A stretch of DNA of 41,353 nucleotides from Limiplasma sp958448555 (GCA_958448555.1 CAUDEL010000027.1:1-41353); one strand, 5' to 3'; positions 7,442 to 16,976 are shown, numbered from the stretch's first letter. The notes: a model not told the origin generated them from the sequence alone. Numbers and translations: made by a program.

Positions 7442-9472
7442 TCAGCTCCCTTGCGTATCGTCAAAGAGAATCAGGGCCGTTTCCAGGCTTCCCACGCCAA
7501 GGCCCAGCGCCATGCCGTTCTCCGCGCTGCGGGGAGAGAGGGGATGCTCCCGCGCGTCCTCCGAGCCAATGGCGCGCACGGTCCCGTCCGGCAGGCGGGA
7601 GAGGGTCACGTCCTCCGCCGGGTCGTTGCTGGCGTTGACGAGGTAGAGGGCCGTCGTATCGCCGCTTCGGAAGCAGTAGGGGGCCAGACAGGCCAGGCCG
7701 CGCACCATGGGGACCTCAAAGCCCGCGGAGTCCAGCACGTCCTGCAAAATCTCCTGCCGCACGCGGCCAAGCAGCATCGGCGGCACCCCCGTGCCGAAGT
7801 GGCCAAAGGGGTAGATCAGCACCCGGCCGTTCACCACCGTCTGACCGGGCGCGACCCGGCGGCGGAAGGAGTCGTAAAACGCGGTGCAGGTTTCCACCAG
7901 CATGCCGGGCAGGTAGGTGACGTCCAGCGCGTCCGAGCAGAAGATCATGGCCGAAGATCGCGCGCCCTGGCGGCCCGCGTAGACGCGGCCCCTTTCGGCC
8001 TGCTCATAGGCGCAGGCCCCGCTGTCCTGCTCGAGCCAGCGCGCGCGCTCCACGCCCGCCAGATGCCCAAGGTCCATGTCCAGAAGCGTCCACAGCGCGT
8101 CGCCGTCGAGAATGACAAAGTTCTGTTCAAACAGCTGGCGCAGCGCCTGCTCGCTCCAGTTGCGCAGGACCTGGCCCGAGGCGGCCACCACCTGTCCCGC
8201 CATTTCCGGGCTCAGGCAGTAGGCGGCGGGGATGCCCATGGCGGGGAGCAGCTGGGCAAAGAACGTCTCGCGGGGGTAGAGCTCCTCCATGGACGCGCCG
8301 CGCTCGGTGTGCAGCGTGTAGGCAGAATCCGGGCTGCACAGCACTTGTACGCCCAGCCGTTCGCCCGCAAAGACCCCCATGGCGGTCAGGCGGCTCAGGA
8401 AGGGTTTTACGTCCCTGAGCATGTCCTGATAGCCGTCCTCCCAGACGATGCCGTTGCCGTTGAGGTCATACAGGTCGATGGTGATGCCGGCGAGGTTGAG
8501 CGCGAGGGCGCTGAGCAGCTGGAAGCGGGTGAAGCGCCGGGATTTGGAAAAGAGCGAGTAGGGGAAGTTTTCCAGCTCCGGGTACACCTCGGTCTCCCGG
8601 GGCAGGAAGACGCGATTGAGCAGGGCCACGCGGTTGAAGCCCGCCAGGTACGCGCCGGGGGCCTGCTCCTGATAGCCCGGCAGGTGGATGCGGTCCACGG
8701 GCGGCAGGCCCGCCGCCAGCGCGCCAAGCAGCGCAGGCCAGTCGCGGCCCTCTGCGGCGTGGACGCTGGGCACGGAGCTCATCAGCCCCACCTTCGCCGT
8801 GGCCGACGCCTGCCGCACGGCCTGCCCGATGGCGCGGGCGGCGGAGAGCATCGTTTCCCGGCTCACGTCCAGCCAGATCTTGCGGTAGGGGTGGGGCGGT
8901 CCGGGCCGGAGCACGCCCCGGAGAAACTCCTCGCGGGTGAGCGCCTTGCCGGCGCGCTCGCTGTAGAGGCGCATGTGCTCCTCGCAGAAGCACCCGCCCC
9001 AGACCAGCGGCGCGTGGTTGTGCAGGCGGAAGTCGTCCTCCACCCACAGGATGGAGGGCTCCAGACGCGCATAGCGCGCATAGAGGCCCGCGATGTGCCT
9101 TTGCCACTTCTCGCACAGGGGGCAGACGCACAGCGCCGCCTCGTTGCCCTCCACGTCCACCATGGGGCGAAAGCCCAGCGACGGGTCCATGCGCTTGCCC
9201 AGGTCCGCGTGCATCACGCTGTGCCAGTGGTTGACCGAAAAGGTGACGCCCATGCCCGAAAGCAGGTCGCGCACCTGTTCCATCAGGCGCAGGTAGACGT
9301 CCTGCTCCTCCCTTGTCATGTGGCCGGTGTTGAGCTCCTGCACGTTGGCGAACACCGCCACGTCGTCGATGCGCGCCTCCCGGACATAGCGCTCCAGCGA
9401 TTCCAGCTCGGATCGGTCGTTGAAGCCGGGGTCGCAGCAGAAGCGGAAAATATAGCGGAACGGGTCGCTCAC
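7442..9472 (-). CDS. Unassigned glycoside-hydrolase-like protein, cytoplasmic
   Basis: I do not recognise a named family for this 676-residue protein. The N-terminal two thirds read like a TIM-barrel glycosidase of the GH-A type: alternating strands and helices, a cysteine motif CVCPLCEKWQ, and an acidic segment ILWVEDDFRLHNH that could hold a catalytic carboxylate. Later come PGYQEQAPGAYLAGFNRV and a flavodoxin-like or trimerization-like region with VQVLCSPDSAY. The final 70 residues (ALYLVNASNDPAEDVTLS...) form a beta-domain like those closing GH42 enzymes. There is no signal peptide. It starts at GTG 9472, with AGGAGGA 7 bases upstream, and overlaps the previous stop by GTGA. Its place between an esterase and a sialidase-like gene supports a role in intracellular glycan breakdown. 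Confidence 0.7.
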   Translation of the reverse strand: MSDPFRYIFRFCCDPGFNDRSELESLERYVREARIDDVAVFANVQELNTGHMTREEQDVYLRLMEQVRDLLSGMGVTFSVNHWHSVMHADLGKRMDPSLGFRPMVDVEGNEAALCVCPLCEKWQRHIAGLYARYARLEPSILWVEDDFRLHNHAPLVWGGCFCEEHMRLYSERAGKALTREEFLRGVLRPGPPHPYRKIWLDVSRETMLSAARAIGQAVRQASATAKVGLMSSVPSVHAAEGRDWPALLGALAAGLPPVDRIHLPGYQEQAPGAYLAGFNRVALLNRVFLPRETEVYPELENFPYSLFSKSRRFTRFQLLSALALNLAGITIDLYDLNGNGIVWEDGYQDMLRDVKPFLSRLTAMGVFAGERLGVQVLCSPDSAYTLHTERGASMEELYPRETFFAQLLPAMGIPAAYCLSPEMAGQVVAASGQVLRNWSEQALRQLFEQNFVILDGDALWTLLDMDLGHLAGVERARWLEQDSGACAYEQAERGRVYAGRQGARSSAMIFCSDALDVTYLPGMLVETCTAFYDSFRRRVAPGQTVVNGRVLIYPFGHFGTGVPPMLLGRVRQEILQDVLDSAGFEVPMVRGLACLAPYCFRSGDTTALYLVNASNDPAEDVTLSRLPDGTVRAIGSEDAREHPLSPRSAENGMALGLGVGSLETALILFDDTQGS

Positions 9473-10887
9473 GGGCGTTCCTCCTGTCGCGCAACGTCAA
9501 AGTCATAGAAGGACAGCATGGGTAGCCGCATGCAGTCGCAGGGAATGGCAAGTCCGGGGTTCATGCGCCACGCGCCGTGCAGCCGCACCCGGCCCGCGAG
9601 CGGGCGGGGGAAGGTGAGCGTCAGGCTGTCCGTGCCGGTGACATAGGCCGAGGGATGCACCAGCCCCTCCTCGTCCTCCGCGTCGAAGGGCAGCTCGGCG
9701 GGCGGCACCTCGTAGGGGTTGAGCCAGTTGCGGATGCGGCGGAAGGTGAGCAAAACGGTGTCCGGCGCGACGAGCCGCGCCTCCTCGGGCTCCGGGGCCT
9801 CCCAGTCGACCGCGCGCCCGTAGCACACGGCCAGCGCCGCGCGGGCGCACCGCTCGCCGATCACCAGATTGGAGGCGGCGGCGTTGTGGATGAAATCATA
9901 GAGGGCCATGTCGGAAGAGGGCACCACCGCCACGCCGGGCAGGGCGTAGCGCGCCTGCCGCTGGGCCTGACGCACCATGCCCCACTGGCGGTCCAGCGCC
10001 TCGGAGGGACCCTCCACGCAGCGGTTGATCTGCACGGTGAGGAAGGGCAGCTCCGGGTTTCCCAGCGCCTGGCGCGTATGGCGCACGAAGGCGCCGAAGC
10101 GCGCAAGGTAGCTCTCCGCGCTGTTTTCGTACCCCTCGGCCTCGCCCTGCACCCACAGGACCGCCCTGGGCGTCAGCCCGTCCAGCATGTCCAGCATGTT
10201 GCGAAAGAGCGCGCCGTTTTCCTCCGGGTTCCACCAGCGCAGCGGCGCGCCGCCGTAGGCGCAGGGCACCAGACCGATTGGGTAGCCCAGCTCGCGCCTC
10301 AGGCGCTTGGCGAAGTGCAGCCACGGGCTGTGGCCGGGGTTGTGGTTCTCGTAGTGGCCCACGTACACCGCGTCCGTGGTCTCGCCCAGCGGGTGCGAGG
10401 CCAGGTCCCAGCGCCCGCTGGGGCGCAGCACGCTTACGCCCGGTTCGGGATCGTCCGCCACGGGGTCCTTGGCCCGGCCGGCGGCGTTGCTCTGTCCGGC
10501 GATGACGAACACGTCGCCCACGCCCACGTGGTGCACCATGTCCCCGCGCGTGCAGGACAGCCCGTCCCAGCCCTCGTAGGTCATGGTGGTCTCAAGCCGG
10601 TACAGACCGCCCGCGGGCACGGCGGGGAAGGTGACGCGCCAGGTCCCCTCGGCGGGGATCTCGCACTCGGTCCAGGGGATGACCGATTCGCCGGTGCTCT
10701 CCAGCGCCACGCGGGCCTTGATGACGGCTGCGGCAGGTTGCACATCGGAAAAAACGAGCGGAAGCTCCTGGGAAAGACGCACCAGATGGTAGGTGCCTTC
10801 CAGGCTGATGGGGGCGGCGCCGTCCGGGCCCTGCTGGAAGATCTGCCACGGGGAGGCCCCGCGGGTGATGATAACGCCTGCGTTCAT
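9469..10887 (-). CDS. Sialate O-acetylesterase-like (SASA domain) protein
   Basis: The 472-residue product shows the SGNH/SASA blocks: FVIAGQSNAAGRA with the nucleophile Ser near residue 131, LWVQGEAEGYENSAESY near 242, and YDFIHNAAASN, which supplies the Asp and His, near 330. A beta-sandwich of about 110 residues precedes the catalytic domain. Family members remove O-acetyl groups from sialic acids or other sugars. The start at 10887 is fixed by GGAGCG 6 bases upstream; the open frame further upstream lacks a ribosome binding site and overlaps the MFS gene. There is no signal peptide, so the esterase acts inside the cell. Its stop overlaps the next gene's start by 4 bases. Confidence 0.85.
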   Translation of the reverse strand: MNAGVIITRGASPWQIFQQGPDGAAPISLEGTYHLVRLSQELPLVFSDVQPAAAVIKARVALESTGESVIPWTECEIPAEGTWRVTFPAVPAGGLYRLETTMTYEGWDGLSCTRGDMVHHVGVGDVFVIAGQSNAAGRAKDPVADDPEPGVSVLRPSGRWDLASHPLGETTDAVYVGHYENHNPGHSPWLHFAKRLRRELGYPIGLVPCAYGGAPLRWWNPEENGALFRNMLDMLDGLTPRAVLWVQGEAEGYENSAESYLARFGAFVRHTRQALGNPELPFLTVQINRCVEGPSEALDRQWGMVRQAQRQARYALPGVAVVPSSDMALYDFIHNAAASNLVIGERCARAALAVCYGRAVDWEAPEPEEARLVAPDTVLLTFRRIRNWLNPYEVPPAELPFDAEDEEGLVHPSAYVTGTDSLTLTFPRPLAGRVRLHGAWRMNPGLAIPCDCMRLPMLSFYDFDVARQEERP

Positions 10888-10900
10888 GAAAAACGCTCCT

Positions 10901-12148
10901 TTACGATTCGCGTATGCCAAAGTCGCGGGAAATGGGCTGCGCGCGGGAGAACAGACACAGCGCCCCGCCCGCCGCCGAAATGGCGAGCCAGGCGGCCAGC
11001 ACCGCCGTCCAGCCACCGCTTTCGCTCAGCGCCCCAAAGCCCGTGCTGGCCAGCGCGCTTCCCACGTAGGCGGAGGCGTTGAGCAGGCCCGTGACCGTGG
11101 CCATCAGCCCCAGCGCGTGATACCTCAGCGGCAGAAGGCTGAGCAGCATGGTGCTCGCCCCGGTCATGCAGGTGGTGCTCACGATCAGCATGGCGATGAT
11201 GACGGGCACGCTGGCCCGGCCCACCGCCCACAGGATCAGCGCGCCCGCGCAGAGGGCGAAGGCCGCCGCGGCCGTGGCCGTCTCGTTCCAGCGCAGGCGG
11301 TTTTTGAGGTGGTTGAACGCATATACGCCCGCCAGGTTGACCGGCGGCACGATCATGGTCAGGGCGATGGAGGTGGCGGCGGGGAAGCCGAAGCTCTCCT
11401 GCAGGTAGGATGGCGCCCAGGTGATGATGCCGTCGCGCAGCAGGCCGTACATGACGGAGGCCGCGATGACGGGCAGGAGGCACACGAGCACGCGCCAAAG
11501 TCCCGGGGCCTTTTCGCGGCTGCGCTCGGGACGCTCGTTCACGGCGGGGATGCCGCTTTTTTCGCTGATGCGCTCCAGCGCCCGCATGCCGAAGATCCAC
11601 ACGGCGCCGCCCGCGGCCATGGCTGCGCCGCCCAGATAGAACGACAGCCGCCATCCGCCGGGCGAGGCCACGCACAGAACGCACATCAGATAGGCGGCCA
11701 GGGTGCCCGCAGGGGTGGTGGTGGAGAGGTTGAGGCAGGTGCGGGCGCACTGGGCGTCCTGCGTCAGGTCGGCCACGGCCTTTATCATGGGGGTCCACAC
11801 CAGCGACTGCAGCAGGCCGTTGACGGCCCACAAAACGACCATCTGCCCGGCTGTGCTGCTTAGCGCCATGCCCAGATTGACCGCCGCGCCGCCCAGCAGG
11901 CCCACGGCCACCAGAAGCCTGGGGCGCAGGCGGTCGGCCAGGAGGCCGCTGAAGAGCTGCGCGCCGCCGTAGCAGACGAAGAACGCGCTGGACACCCGGC
12001 CCAGCTCCAGCTTGGAGAGATTTTCGGCCTCGTTGATGGCGGCGATGCAGGCGGTGAAGTTGAGGCGGCCCAGGTAGGCGGAAAAGTAGCTCAGCCAGCA
12101 GACGAGAAAGAGCAGATAGATGCTGTGGTGCGTATAGAGCTTCTTCAT
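10901..12148 (-). CDS. MFS transporter (organophosphate/hexuronate-antiporter-like)
   Basis: The 415-residue product has about 12 membrane helices in the MFS pattern. The first helix region (CWLSYFSAYLGRLNFTACI) resembles the GlpT/UhpT and ACS subfamilies. The loop between helices 2 and 3 has GLLADRLRPRLLVAVGLLGG, the signature G-x-L-a-D-R-x-R. The central cytoplasmic loop is basic (NERPERSREKAPGLW). It probably moves a small organic anion or sugar acid across the membrane. It lies in the same operon as an ABC transporter, so it may import a second substrate or export a product. Its upstream ribosome binding site is weak (GGGGAT), which may lower its expression. Confidence 0.87.
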   Translation of the reverse strand: MKKLYTHHSIYLLFLVCWLSYFSAYLGRLNFTACIAAINEAENLSKLELGRVSSAFFVCYGGAQLFSGLLADRLRPRLLVAVGLLGGAAVNLGMALSSTAGQMVVLWAVNGLLQSLVWTPMIKAVADLTQDAQCARTCLNLSTTTPAGTLAAYLMCVLCVASPGGWRLSFYLGGAAMAAGGAVWIFGMRALERISEKSGIPAVNERPERSREKAPGLWRVLVCLLPVIAASVMYGLLRDGIITWAPSYLQESFGFPAATSIALTMIVPPVNLAGVYAFNHLKNRLRWNETATAAAAFALCAGALILWAVGRASVPVIIAMLIVSTTCMTGASTMLLSLLPLRYHALGLMATVTGLLNASAYVGSALASTGFGALSESGGWTAVLAAWLAISAAGGALCLFSRAQPISRDFGIRES

Positions 12149-12182
12149 GCGTATTCATCCCCGCGAGGGGGCGTCGGAGGGG

Positions 12183-13124
12183 TCAGAGGAAGTAGGGATT
12201 CATCCACGCCTTGCGGCCCGCGCCGTCGGTGAGCTGCACCCAGAGGAAGCGGGCGTTTTCGGGCACGGCGTCCATGGGGAACGCGACGTGGGTCAGGGCG
12301 TTTTCGGGCGAGAAGGCGCGGTGAATGGGGTTGATGCCCTGTCCCATGACATGCACGCGGCGAACCGGGGAGCAATCCAGGTGGAACACGCCGTCCTCGA
12401 TGAAGCAGCCGTGGATCTCCGGGCCGGTGGAGGCGTAGAAGGCCATGCGGTCATACGCCTCGATGATGGCGGGATAGCTCAGCTCCGGGGCCTTGAAGAC
12501 CACCCAGCCGCCGCAGGCGTCGTCCTCGCAGCCGCGGCCCTCGTGGTTATCGTCGGCGGCGATCATGCGGATGGGCCGCTTGAGCATGCGAAGCGCGAGG
12601 ATGCACTCGTTTTGGCTCATGCCGTTGTTGTTTTCCAGCTCGGCGCTGTGGTTGTAGATCTCCATGCCGTCGAAGTCGCCGTAGGTGAGGAACTCGTCCG
12701 GCCCCTCGGCCGACCAGGTGGGGTGGTTGTAGTTGACGATGTAGCCGCCCCGATGGAACTCATCCACCTTGGCGCGGATGGCCTCGCCCGTGTATTGCTC
12801 GGCGCGGTAGATGGGCACGGGGCGGGCGGGGTCGCGCAGGATGGCGCAGAGGTGGCAGGTCTGGTTGAAGTCGTGCTTTTTGCCGTAGAGGAAGCTGTCG
12901 GTATCCACCTCGATGCCCGTGAGCGCGAGGAAATGGCCGTCGGTGAGGTCGCTGTGGTCCACCAGCACGTTGTGGTCGGTGAAGGCCACGACGCTGTAAC
13001 CCTCGGACAGGTAGCGCGCCTTCACCTCCTCAGGGGTCAGCCGCCCGTCGGAAAGGGTGGTGTGGCAGTGCAGGTTGGCCTTATAGCTTCCGCCGGAAGC
13101 GGGCAGTAACTCAATTCTGGACAT
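12183..13124 (-). CDS. PHP-domain metal-dependent phosphoesterase-like protein
   Basis: The 313-residue product carries the PHP motifs in order: NLHCHTTLSDG (H-x-H), VVAFTDHN, a GIEVD segment, a YNHPTW histidine, and AADDNHEG (D-x-N-H). These residues bind the trinuclear metal site of PHP phosphoesterases. ATG 13124 is chosen because AGGAG lies upstream and an in-frame extension of 19 residues is basic and unlike the family. The C-terminal 90 residues form a beta-rich domain of unknown role. It is cytoplasmic. The context suggests hydrolysis of a phosphorylated or cyclic sugar intermediate; this is a guess from neighbours. Confidence 0.82.
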   Translation of the reverse strand: MSRIELLPASGGSYKANLHCHTTLSDGRLTPEEVKARYLSEGYSVVAFTDHNVLVDHSDLTDGHFLALTGIEVDTDSFLYGKKHDFNQTCHLCAILRDPARPVPIYRAEQYTGEAIRAKVDEFHRGGYIVNYNHPTWSAEGPDEFLTYGDFDGMEIYNHSAELENNNGMSQNECILALRMLKRPIRMIAADDNHEGRGCEDDACGGWVVFKAPELSYPAIIEAYDRMAFYASTGPEIHGCFIEDGVFHLDCSPVRRVHVMGQGINPIHRAFSPENALTHVAFPMDAVPENARFLWVQLTDGAGRKAWMNPYFL

Positions 13125-13158
13125 GATAAAGTTTCTCCTTCCGAGATGCCGCGAAGAA

Positions 13159-13191
13159 CGCCGCCCCCGCCTTGTGGGCAAGGGGGCGGCG
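13159..13191 (-). terminator. Intercistronic hairpin after the solute-binding protein gene
   Basis: A perfect 10-bp GC stem (CGCCGCCCCC at 13159-13168 with GGGGGCGGCG at 13182-13191) has a 13-base loop that can pair further. No T-run follows on the minus strand. Such hairpins between a binding-protein gene and downstream enzyme genes often attenuate transcription or stabilise the upstream transcript. That would give high binding protein and lower enzyme levels. Confidence 0.55.
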
Positions 13192-13229
13192 CTGTAGCTT
13201 TGCCGCCAGGGAATGACGGCGGATCAGGA

Positions 13230-14966
13230 TCAGCCGAAGTTCTCCCGGGCCTCGCGGATGGCCTCGTTGACGGCCTCCTCCAGCGCGGGGCCGCCCGCGG
13301 CCTCAAACTCGGCGCGGTACTGCTCCCAGCCGGTCTCCACGTCGAGCTGGCCGCCCAGCATCTGGGACAGATAACGGTTGGTGATCTCAAACAGGGTGGT
13401 CTGCACCTTGCCCCACTCGGCGTCCAGCGCGGCCAGGCCGTAGTAGGAGGGCAGCTGCACGTAGACGTTGTCCACGAAGGCCTTCACGGTGTCGATGGCG
13501 TACTGGTAGCACTCGCGCGCCTCGCCCTCGGCCCAGTCAAGGGTGTTGTCATAGGGGGTGGTCACGGCGTCCCACCAGTCGTTGTTGACCAGGTCCAGCT
13601 TCATCTCGCTGGCGCAGAACAGGTAGGAGAACCACATGTAGCGGCAGCGGTCGGGGTTGGGATAGCCGTAGGACTTGTTGATGTTGACGAACTCGTCGAG
13701 GTTGTATACCACGGTGTCGCCGTCCATGGTGTAGGTCAGGCCCTCGATGCCGCGGAAGAGCAGGTTCTGGCCCTCTTCGCTGGCCAGGAACTCCACCAGG
13801 TCCAGCACGCGGTCGGGATAGGCGCAGCTGGTGGGGATGAAGTAGTGGGCGCCCACGTAGGAGGGCACGTCATAGACGCGCATCCAGTTGCCGTCGTTGT
13901 CGGTCAGGGCGGTGCCCAGGGTGAGATCGGAAAGCTTCCCGTCGTCGGGATGGGCCTTCATCCAGGAGTCGTAGAGCTTCTTGAACTGGGTGTAATAGCC
14001 GTAGCTGTAGCCGTAGGAGGCGAGGGTCTTGTTGTTGAAGGCGGCATAGCCGTCGTCCTCGTCCACCAGCGTGCCCACGCCGTTGTGGATGCCGTCGTTG
14101 GCATACATCTCGGCCAGGGTCTTCATGACCTCCTTGCTCTCGTCGGAGACGGTCATGAGCGTCCAGTGCTCCTCGTCGGTGCCGATCTTGCTCTCGTCGT
14201 CGGGCATGAAGCCGGTCCACATCCAGTCATAGGTGGCCGGGGTGCGCAGGCTCGTTCCCTGCGGCTTGGCGATGGTGCCGTCGATCTCGGCCCAGTTGGT
14301 CAGCTTGGCGTTGTAGGGCCACCAGCCGGAGTAGCCGGCCTCCACGGCCTTCTGGGTGAAGGCCACGAACTCGTCCACGGTCGCGGGCACCTTGCCGTCG
14401 TTGATCTCCTCAAGGATGGCGGTGTTGTAGGCCGGCACGCCCGCAAAGGAGGGATAGGCGCGGGCCGAGAACGAGTAGATGGCATACGCCTTGTTCTCGT
14501 CGCCGGTGTACATCTTGTTGTACATCTTGTACTCGTCGGTGTTGATGATCTTGTAGAGGATGGGATAGCGCTCCGGCTCGGCGTTGATGATGGCGGCGAT
14601 GTCATACACCGCTTCCTCCTCGGCGAACTGGCGGATCTTGGTGGCCTCGCCCCAGGTGGGGAAGAGGTCGGGCGCCATGCCCACGGCCAGCTCGGTGGAG
14701 AGCCTGTCGTCATAGCCCTCAATGCCGGTGTCGTATTCCAAAGTGATGTTTACGGCCTGCTCAATGGCCTTCTTGATGGGGTCGTTGGCCATGCCTTCCT
14801 GGTCGTCCACGCTGTTGGCGTACTGGGAGAAACGGATGTTGACCGTCTCGCGGGCGGCGTTGGCCTCAGGGCCGGTGGCGGCCGCGGATGCAAGGCCCGG
14901 CACGGCCAGGACCAGCATCGTCAGCGATAAGACCAAGGCCAGCGCTTTTCTCAGGGTAGTTGTCAT
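13230..14966 (-). CDS. Extracellular sugar-binding protein (family 1, LplA-like), non-lipoprotein signal
   Basis: The 578-residue product has a signal peptide ending near residue 29 (VLSLTMLVLAVPGLASAAA), followed by a family 1 binding protein with aromatic-rich ligand segments (YSGWWPYN, YDWMWTGFMPDD, NNDWWDAV). Its length fits the long LplA/YtcQ type that works with LplB and YtcP permeases on oligosaccharides. No lipobox cysteine is present; the cleavage site looks like ASA-A, which is unusual for a Gram-positive binding protein. ATG 14966 has AGGAGGAG 8 bases upstream. It is the third gene of the leftward operon, after both permeases. Confidence 0.92.
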   Translation of the reverse strand: MTTTLRKALALVLSLTMLVLAVPGLASAAATGPEANAARETVNIRFSQYANSVDDQEGMANDPIKKAIEQAVNITLEYDTGIEGYDDRLSTELAVGMAPDLFPTWGEATKIRQFAEEEAVYDIAAIINAEPERYPILYKIINTDEYKMYNKMYTGDENKAYAIYSFSARAYPSFAGVPAYNTAILEEINDGKVPATVDEFVAFTQKAVEAGYSGWWPYNAKLTNWAEIDGTIAKPQGTSLRTPATYDWMWTGFMPDDESKIGTDEEHWTLMTVSDESKEVMKTLAEMYANDGIHNGVGTLVDEDDGYAAFNNKTLASYGYSYGYYTQFKKLYDSWMKAHPDDGKLSDLTLGTALTDNDGNWMRVYDVPSYVGAHYFIPTSCAYPDRVLDLVEFLASEEGQNLLFRGIEGLTYTMDGDTVVYNLDEFVNINKSYGYPNPDRCRYMWFSYLFCASEMKLDLVNNDWWDAVTTPYDNTLDWAEGEARECYQYAIDTVKAFVDNVYVQLPSYYGLAALDAEWGKVQTTLFEITNRYLSQMLGGQLDVETGWEQYRAEFEAAGGPALEEAVNEAIREARENFG

Positions 14967-15027
14967 GGTTTGTGCTCCTCCTTTTTGATTGGATATGTGT
15001 GTCAAGCCATAGCAGGCCCGTACATCC

Positions 15028-15954
15028 TTATTCCTTGACGGCGCCGATGAGCACGCCCTTGGCGAAGTGCTTTTGCAGGAAGGGGTACACGCACATGATG
15101 GGCACCATGGCGCAGATGATGGTCGCCATGCGAAGCGCCATGGGCGGGGGAAGCTGCGCGCCGATGTCCACGGCCCCGGTGCGCATCTGCGACATCATGG
15201 CCGAGTCGGTCAGCACCCGGCGCAGCACCCAGGCAAAGGGCTGAAGCGTGGGCTTGGTGGCGATGTACATCATGTAGCTGTAGTAGTCGTTCCAGAAGCC
15301 CACGGCGATGAACAGGCCCACCGCCGCCAGCATGGGCTTGGACAGGGGCAAAATCACCTGGAAGAACACGCGCACGTCGTTGCAGCCGTCGATGCGGGCG
15401 GCGTCCTCCAATTCGCGGGGCACGGAATAGGAGAAGTAGTTGCGCATGATGATGAAGTACGTGATGCTCAGCCCGTAGGGCAGGACCATCACCCAGTAGG
15501 TGCGGATGAGCTTGAGGTCGATGTAGAGCAGGTAGGTGGGAATCAGGCCGCCGGCGAAGAACATGGTAAACACCGTGAGGACGTTTAGCAGCTTCATGCC
15601 GGGCACGTAGACCTTGCTGACGGCGTAGGCCATGGTGGAGGTGACCAGGACGCTCAAAAACGTGCCCAGCACCGTCTTGGAGGCCGAGATCCACAGACTG
15701 GTGACAAACGAGGAATTTTCAAAGATCATCTTGTAGTACTGGAAATCCACGCCGCCGTTGGGCCACAGGAGGGCGCCGCCCTTGACGAACTGCTCATAGG
15801 GCGTGACGGAGGCGACCAGCACGTACCACATGGGATAGAAGCAGATCAGCGCGAAGATGACGCAGAAGCCGACCACGAAGACATCGTAAAAGTTGAAGCC
15901 CACCGCCTGCATCATTGTCTTTCTGGACTGGCGAATGTTGGCATCCTTGACCAT
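15028..15954 (-). CDS. Carbohydrate ABC transporter permease, CUT1 (YtcP-like)
   Basis: The 308-residue product has six membrane helices and the permease EAA loop RELEDAARIDGCNDVRVF (near residue 200), which contacts the ATPase. Characteristic segments are CFYPMWYVLVASVTP at the first helix, MFFAGGLIPTYLLY, and the closing PFLQKHFAKGVLIGAVKE shared by YtcP/LplC proteins. It forms a heterodimer with the upstream permease. No ATPase gene is present in the window, as is usual for systems that share an MsmX-type ATPase. ATG 15954 follows AGGGA. Confidence 0.94.
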   Translation of the reverse strand: MVKDANIRQSRKTMMQAVGFNFYDVFVVGFCVIFALICFYPMWYVLVASVTPYEQFVKGGALLWPNGGVDFQYYKMIFENSSFVTSLWISASKTVLGTFLSVLVTSTMAYAVSKVYVPGMKLLNVLTVFTMFFAGGLIPTYLLYIDLKLIRTYWVMVLPYGLSITYFIIMRNYFSYSVPRELEDAARIDGCNDVRVFFQVILPLSKPMLAAVGLFIAVGFWNDYYSYMMYIATKPTLQPFAWVLRRVLTDSAMMSQMRTGAVDIGAQLPPPMALRMATIICAMVPIMCVYPFLQKHFAKGVLIGAVKE

Positions 15955-15968
15955 CGTTGTTCCCTCCC

Positions 15969-16955
15969 TCAGAAGATGCCCATGACGTCGAGCTTTTTGA
16001 CGAACCGATTGGTGACCACCAGGGCGATGAGGCCCATGACGTTGAGCAGCAGGTTGGCCGCGGTGGAAAGCTCAAATTCGCCGCCGCCGCCCAGGCTGAT
16101 GCGGTAGATGTAGGTGGAGAGCACGTCGCCGGTGTTAAGAACGAAGTTGTTGTAGAGGTTGTAGACCTGATCGAAGTTGGACAGGAACAGCTGCGAGATG
16201 CTCAAAAGGAACATCACCGCCACGCTGGGCAGGATCCTGGGGATGGTGATGTGAAAGAGCATGTCGCGGCGGTTGGCCCCGTCGATGGAGGCCGCCTCGT
16301 ACAGCGCCGGGTCCACGCCCGCCACCGCGGCCAGATAGATGATGGTGGAGTAGCCGGCGGTCTTGATGATGTTGGTGATGACCAGAATCCCGCGGAACAT
16401 CTCCGGCCGCTTCATGAAGTCGATGGCCTGACCGCCCATGGACTGGATGACCTGATTGACCACGCCGCCCACGTCGCCAGGGACCGGGGCCTGCAAAAAG
16501 ACCTGCACCAGACCGGCGAAGATGACCCAGGAGAGAAAGTAGGGGAGGTAGACGCAGGTCTGCACCACGCTCTTTAAGCGCTTCATCTGAAGTTCGTTAA
16601 TCATCAGGGCGAGGAAGACGTTGAAGGTAAAGCCGAAGATCAGGTTGTAGATGTTGATGATGACCGTGTTTTTGAACGCCTGGATGAACGCCGGGTCGGC
16701 AAAGAGCTCCTGGTAGTGGGTAAGGCCCACCCAGGGGCTGCCCATCACGCCCAGGTTCATCTTGAAGTCCTTGAAGGCCAGCACCACGCCGTACATGGGC
16801 GCGTAGCTGAACACAGCCAGAAACAGGAAGCCCGGAATCGCCAGAAGGTAGATGAACCAGTACTTTCTTGCGGCCGCAGAGAACCGGATCAATAGGCTTT
16901 CCCGGGGCTCCCTGGAAAAATACCGGGCCCGTGGGGCCCCTGTCTGTCCCGACAT
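15969..16955 (-). CDS. Carbohydrate ABC transporter permease, CUT1 (LplB-like)
   Basis: The 328-residue product is the first gene of the leftward operon. It has the LplB-type opening (YWFIYLLAIPGFLFLAVFSYAPMYGVVLAFKDF), six membrane helices and the EAA loop ALYEAASIDGANRRDM near residue 225. The end is FVKKLDVMGIF. ATG 16955 has AGGAGG 6 bases upstream. A strong minus-strand promoter lies 120 bp upstream, with two operator-like motifs between promoter and start. It pairs with the YtcP-like permease to import an oligosaccharide. Confidence 0.94.
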   Translation of the reverse strand: MSGQTGAPRARYFSREPRESLLIRFSAAARKYWFIYLLAIPGFLFLAVFSYAPMYGVVLAFKDFKMNLGVMGSPWVGLTHYQELFADPAFIQAFKNTVIINIYNLIFGFTFNVFLALMINELQMKRLKSVVQTCVYLPYFLSWVIFAGLVQVFLQAPVPGDVGGVVNQVIQSMGGQAIDFMKRPEMFRGILVITNIIKTAGYSTIIYLAAVAGVDPALYEAASIDGANRRDMLFHITIPRILPSVAVMFLLSISQLFLSNFDQVYNLYNNFVLNTGDVLSTYIYRISLGGGGEFELSTAANLLLNVMGLIALVVTNRFVKKLDVMGIF

Positions 16956-16976
16956 GCTGCATCCTCCTGACGATAA

